Source: Flavobacteriales bacterium
GTDB taxonomy: Bacteria > Bacteroidota > Bacteroidia > Flavobacteriales_D > Crocinitomicaceae
DNA: 44,878 nucleotides
Assembly: GCA_013373595.1 (NCBI GenBank)
Contig: JABXHO010000013.1
Location: 1 to 44,878, forward strand
Reading direction: 5' to 3'
In this document: in pieces, positions 43,631-44,878 of the stretch
Layout of the letters: the number at the start of each line of letters is the position of its first letter
Numbering within the stretch: position 1 is the stretch's first letter
Position numbers and translations under genes: made by a program
Notes under the pieces: model-generated
Database searches by the model: none
Seen by the model: only the letters and a program-made list of their open reading frames with translations
Told to the model about the DNA's origin: nothing

Positions 43631-44536
43631 ATGCGAATCTTATTTGTCGTCATATTTCTAATCACCAACGCTGCAAATGCTCAAAGTTATTTCTCTGAAC
43701 ATTTTGGAGGATCTGTTGGTGTAGTGGTGAATATCGGAACACACAAAGACGCTATCGGAATCAATTTAAAAGGATATTACACTGATTTTTTCGCTCAGGT
43801 AAATGTCGGAACTGCCTTCTATTTTCACCAAAGAGGATACGGAGGTCGGCGAAAGTTCTGGGAAAATCGAACGGTGTTGGGAGCTGTCTTACTCGCTGGA
43901 AAGAGAGAGTTAACTCCGAACTTAATGCTAGACGGACTCAATCACCAGACGCCGTACAACTACGGAATTGCATATAACTATATATGGTACTTTGATAACG
44001 CGAAGACATCTCAACACTCTGGAGCATTCGGGTTTCACATCAAACGTTTTAGCCTCTACCATGAAAATGATTTCTTTGCGGGTGAAGGTGAAGATCGATT
44101 CAGAACTGGAACGGTGTACGCAAATTATCGCTACCAAGATTGGCAATTTGCCCTTGGGATTAACATGTGGACAGGTGATTCGAGACATGCCAAATGGGAG
44201 AAAAATGGTTTCGATAAATGTCCCTACGGCTTCAGTATTCTCGAAGGTGAACCGTTCGGCAAAACTAGTCATGGTATTTTATTTGCTTCTGCCACACACC
44301 ATTTTGGTTATGGTCAAAACGCTACACTTCGTTTAGGTATTGACTCCGAAAACATTCGACACGCATTTCAAAACCGTTTAATTCACGATTATATTTTCTT
44401 GCCAAAATCCGTCAAAAGGTCGACTCCGCACTATCCTCGACTCGACGAAAATGGCTGTGCAGTATTCAATTCTAAGGACGTACGAAAAGATAAATTCTAC
44501 TTCCAATTGAACGCAAATGACAATTGGTCGAACTAA
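43631..44536 (+). CDS. secreted beta-rich protein resembling 'polymorphic toxin type 23' entries
   Basis: 301 aa, signal peptide MRILFVVIFLITNAANAQ. The mature chain is full of alternating aromatic/Gly strands (VVVNIGTHKDAIGINLKGYY, FAQVNVGTAFYFHQRGYGG, YNYGIAYNYIWYFDN, FRTGTVYANYRYQDWQFALG). From memory, its motif order (NIGTHKDAIG, FWENRTVLG, LDGLNHQTPYNYG, GKTSHGILFA, ENIRHAFQNRLIHD) matches Bacteroidota proteins labelled polymorphic toxin type 23 (Ntox23). The strand pattern with a leader peptide would equally suit a small outer-membrane barrel. The gene has no large delivery module and no evident immunity partner, since pyrG follows. Toxin activity is therefore doubtful; the label is a family resemblance only. 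Confidence 0.55.
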   Translation: MRILFVVIFLITNAANAQSYFSEHFGGSVGVVVNIGTHKDAIGINLKGYYTDFFAQVNVGTAFYFHQRGYGGRRKFWENRTVLGAVLLAGKRELTPNLMLDGLNHQTPYNYGIAYNYIWYFDNAKTSQHSGAFGFHIKRFSLYHENDFFAGEGEDRFRTGTVYANYRYQDWQFALGINMWTGDSRHAKWEKNGFDKCPYGFSILEGEPFGKTSHGILFASATHHFGYGQNATLRLGIDSENIRHAFQNRLIHDYIFLPKSVKRSTPHYPRLDENGCAVFNSKDVRKDKFYFQLNANDNWSN

Positions 44537-44560
44537 TTCCCATCGAATTGTTTGTAATCC

Positions 44561-44585
44561 GTGAATAAAAATCCATTTTTTTCAC
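44561..44585 (+). terminator. possible terminator of the 43631-44536 gene
   Basis: GTGAA (44561-44565) pairs with TTCAC (44581-44585) and AAAAAT pairs with ATTTTT inside, with one T-T mismatch. The T-rich right arm replaces a separate T run. It lies 25 bp past the stop and before the pyrG promoter. Confidence 0.45.
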
Positions 44586-44606
44586 CCCTCGATTGTTTGA
44601 ATGTCC

Positions 44607-44615
44607 TAACTTTGC
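44607..44615 (+). promoter_or_regulatory. -7 promoter element of pyrG
   Basis: TAACTTTGC matches the Bacteroidota -7 consensus TAnnTTTGC exactly, 24 bp before the pyrG start codon. The -33 box is weak. Confidence 0.6.
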
Positions 44616-44639
44616 ATCCCGAAGTTACATCATTGATAC

Positions 44640-44878
44640 ATGTCAAATTCTACAAAATATGTTTTCGTAACTGGAGGGGTAACATCTTCTCTTGGTAAAG
44701 GAATCATTTCGGCCTCATTGGCAAAGCTTTTACAAGCTCGCGGTTACTCAGTAACCATTCAAAAATTGGATCCATACATCAACATCGATCCAGGAACCCT
44801 TAACCCATATGAGCATGGTGAGTGTTTCGTGACGGATGACGGTGCAGAGACGGATCTAGACCTCGGTCACTACGAGCG
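44640..44878 (+). CDS. pyrG: CTP synthase, N-terminal part (runs off right edge)
   Basis: The ATG at 44640 opens a frame that stays open to the window end (79 codons). It begins [20 protein letters not shown] and continues [18 protein letters not shown], then [20 protein letters not shown] and [17 protein letters not shown]. These are the P-loop-like GGVxSxLGKG, the UTP/CTP-binding DPYxNxDPGTMxPxxHGE and the FVxxDGAExDLDxGHYE motifs of CTP synthase, which aminates UTP to CTP using glutamine. The glutaminase domain lies outside the window. Confidence 0.97.
   Translation, partial: MSNSTKYVFVTGGVTSSLGKGIISASLAKLLQARGYSVTIQKLDPYINIDPGTLNPYEHGECFVTDDGAETDLDLGHYE

Overview
The window reads as a chromosome segment from a Bacteroidota bacterium, most likely an aquatic Flavobacteriales member of the Crocinitomicaceae/Fluviicola type. 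The grounds are a T9SS type A C-terminal sorting domain, SpvB-like plus DUF6443-like giant Rhs genes, a LytS/LytR-type pair, a hybrid sensor ending in an AraC helix-turn-helix, AT-rich leaders that mostly lack Shine-Dalgarno sequences, and TAnnTTTGC-type -7 promoter elements before rpe and pyrG. The genus is inferred from family patterns, not from any search.

Layout. A tRNA 5' end lies at the left edge on the minus strand. A secreted three-Cys protein (101-904, plus) follows. A repeat-rich intergenic region then leads into an accessory block, entirely on the minus strand (1479-25790). Read 5'->3' on its coding strand, the block is: a TPR hybrid histidine kinase/AraC regulator (25790-22299); two giant overlapping Rhs genes of 2083 and 2961 aa (22068-6939); a truncated-looking secreted protein; a small secreted protein; a tail-fibre-like surface protein; and a T9SS-exported protein with an alpha/beta-hydrolase-like segment. 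The gaps at its distal end carry an interspersed family of small palindromes built on GCAGGATT-nnn-AATCCTGC, other hairpins and a (TG)8 tract.

From 26 to 35.7 kb, still on the minus strand, come a PsiD-like pyruvoyl decarboxylase with a clear terminator, an AAA+/PD-(D/E)XK ATPase of the DUF234 type behind a set of inverted repeats, and a tightly packed four-gene operon (rhomboid protease, class IV aminotransferase, lipoprotein, WG-repeat protein).

From 35.7 kb onward the genes look mostly housekeeping: an L,D-transpeptidase lipoprotein, rpe, a DinB-family protein, a secreted protein with a polybasic tail, a universal stress protein coupled to a CvfB-like S1 protein, a LytS/LytTR two-component operon with a small membrane protein, a secreted protein resembling 'polymorphic toxin type 23' entries, and the start of pyrG.

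The most interesting unit is the Rhs locus. The two giant genes look like a split TcB/TcC-type shell: an SpvB-like N-terminal part on the first protein, YD repeats, an RHS core and a PxxxxDPxGL cleavage motif on the second. They sit directly downstream of a hybrid regulator. A 12-bp element is shared by both leaders, and direct TGACAT repeats spaced 21 and 10 bp lie before the Rhs operon, suggesting dedicated control. The C-terminal domain of the second Rhs protein is not one I recognise, ends in a polybasic tail, and has no obvious immunity gene.
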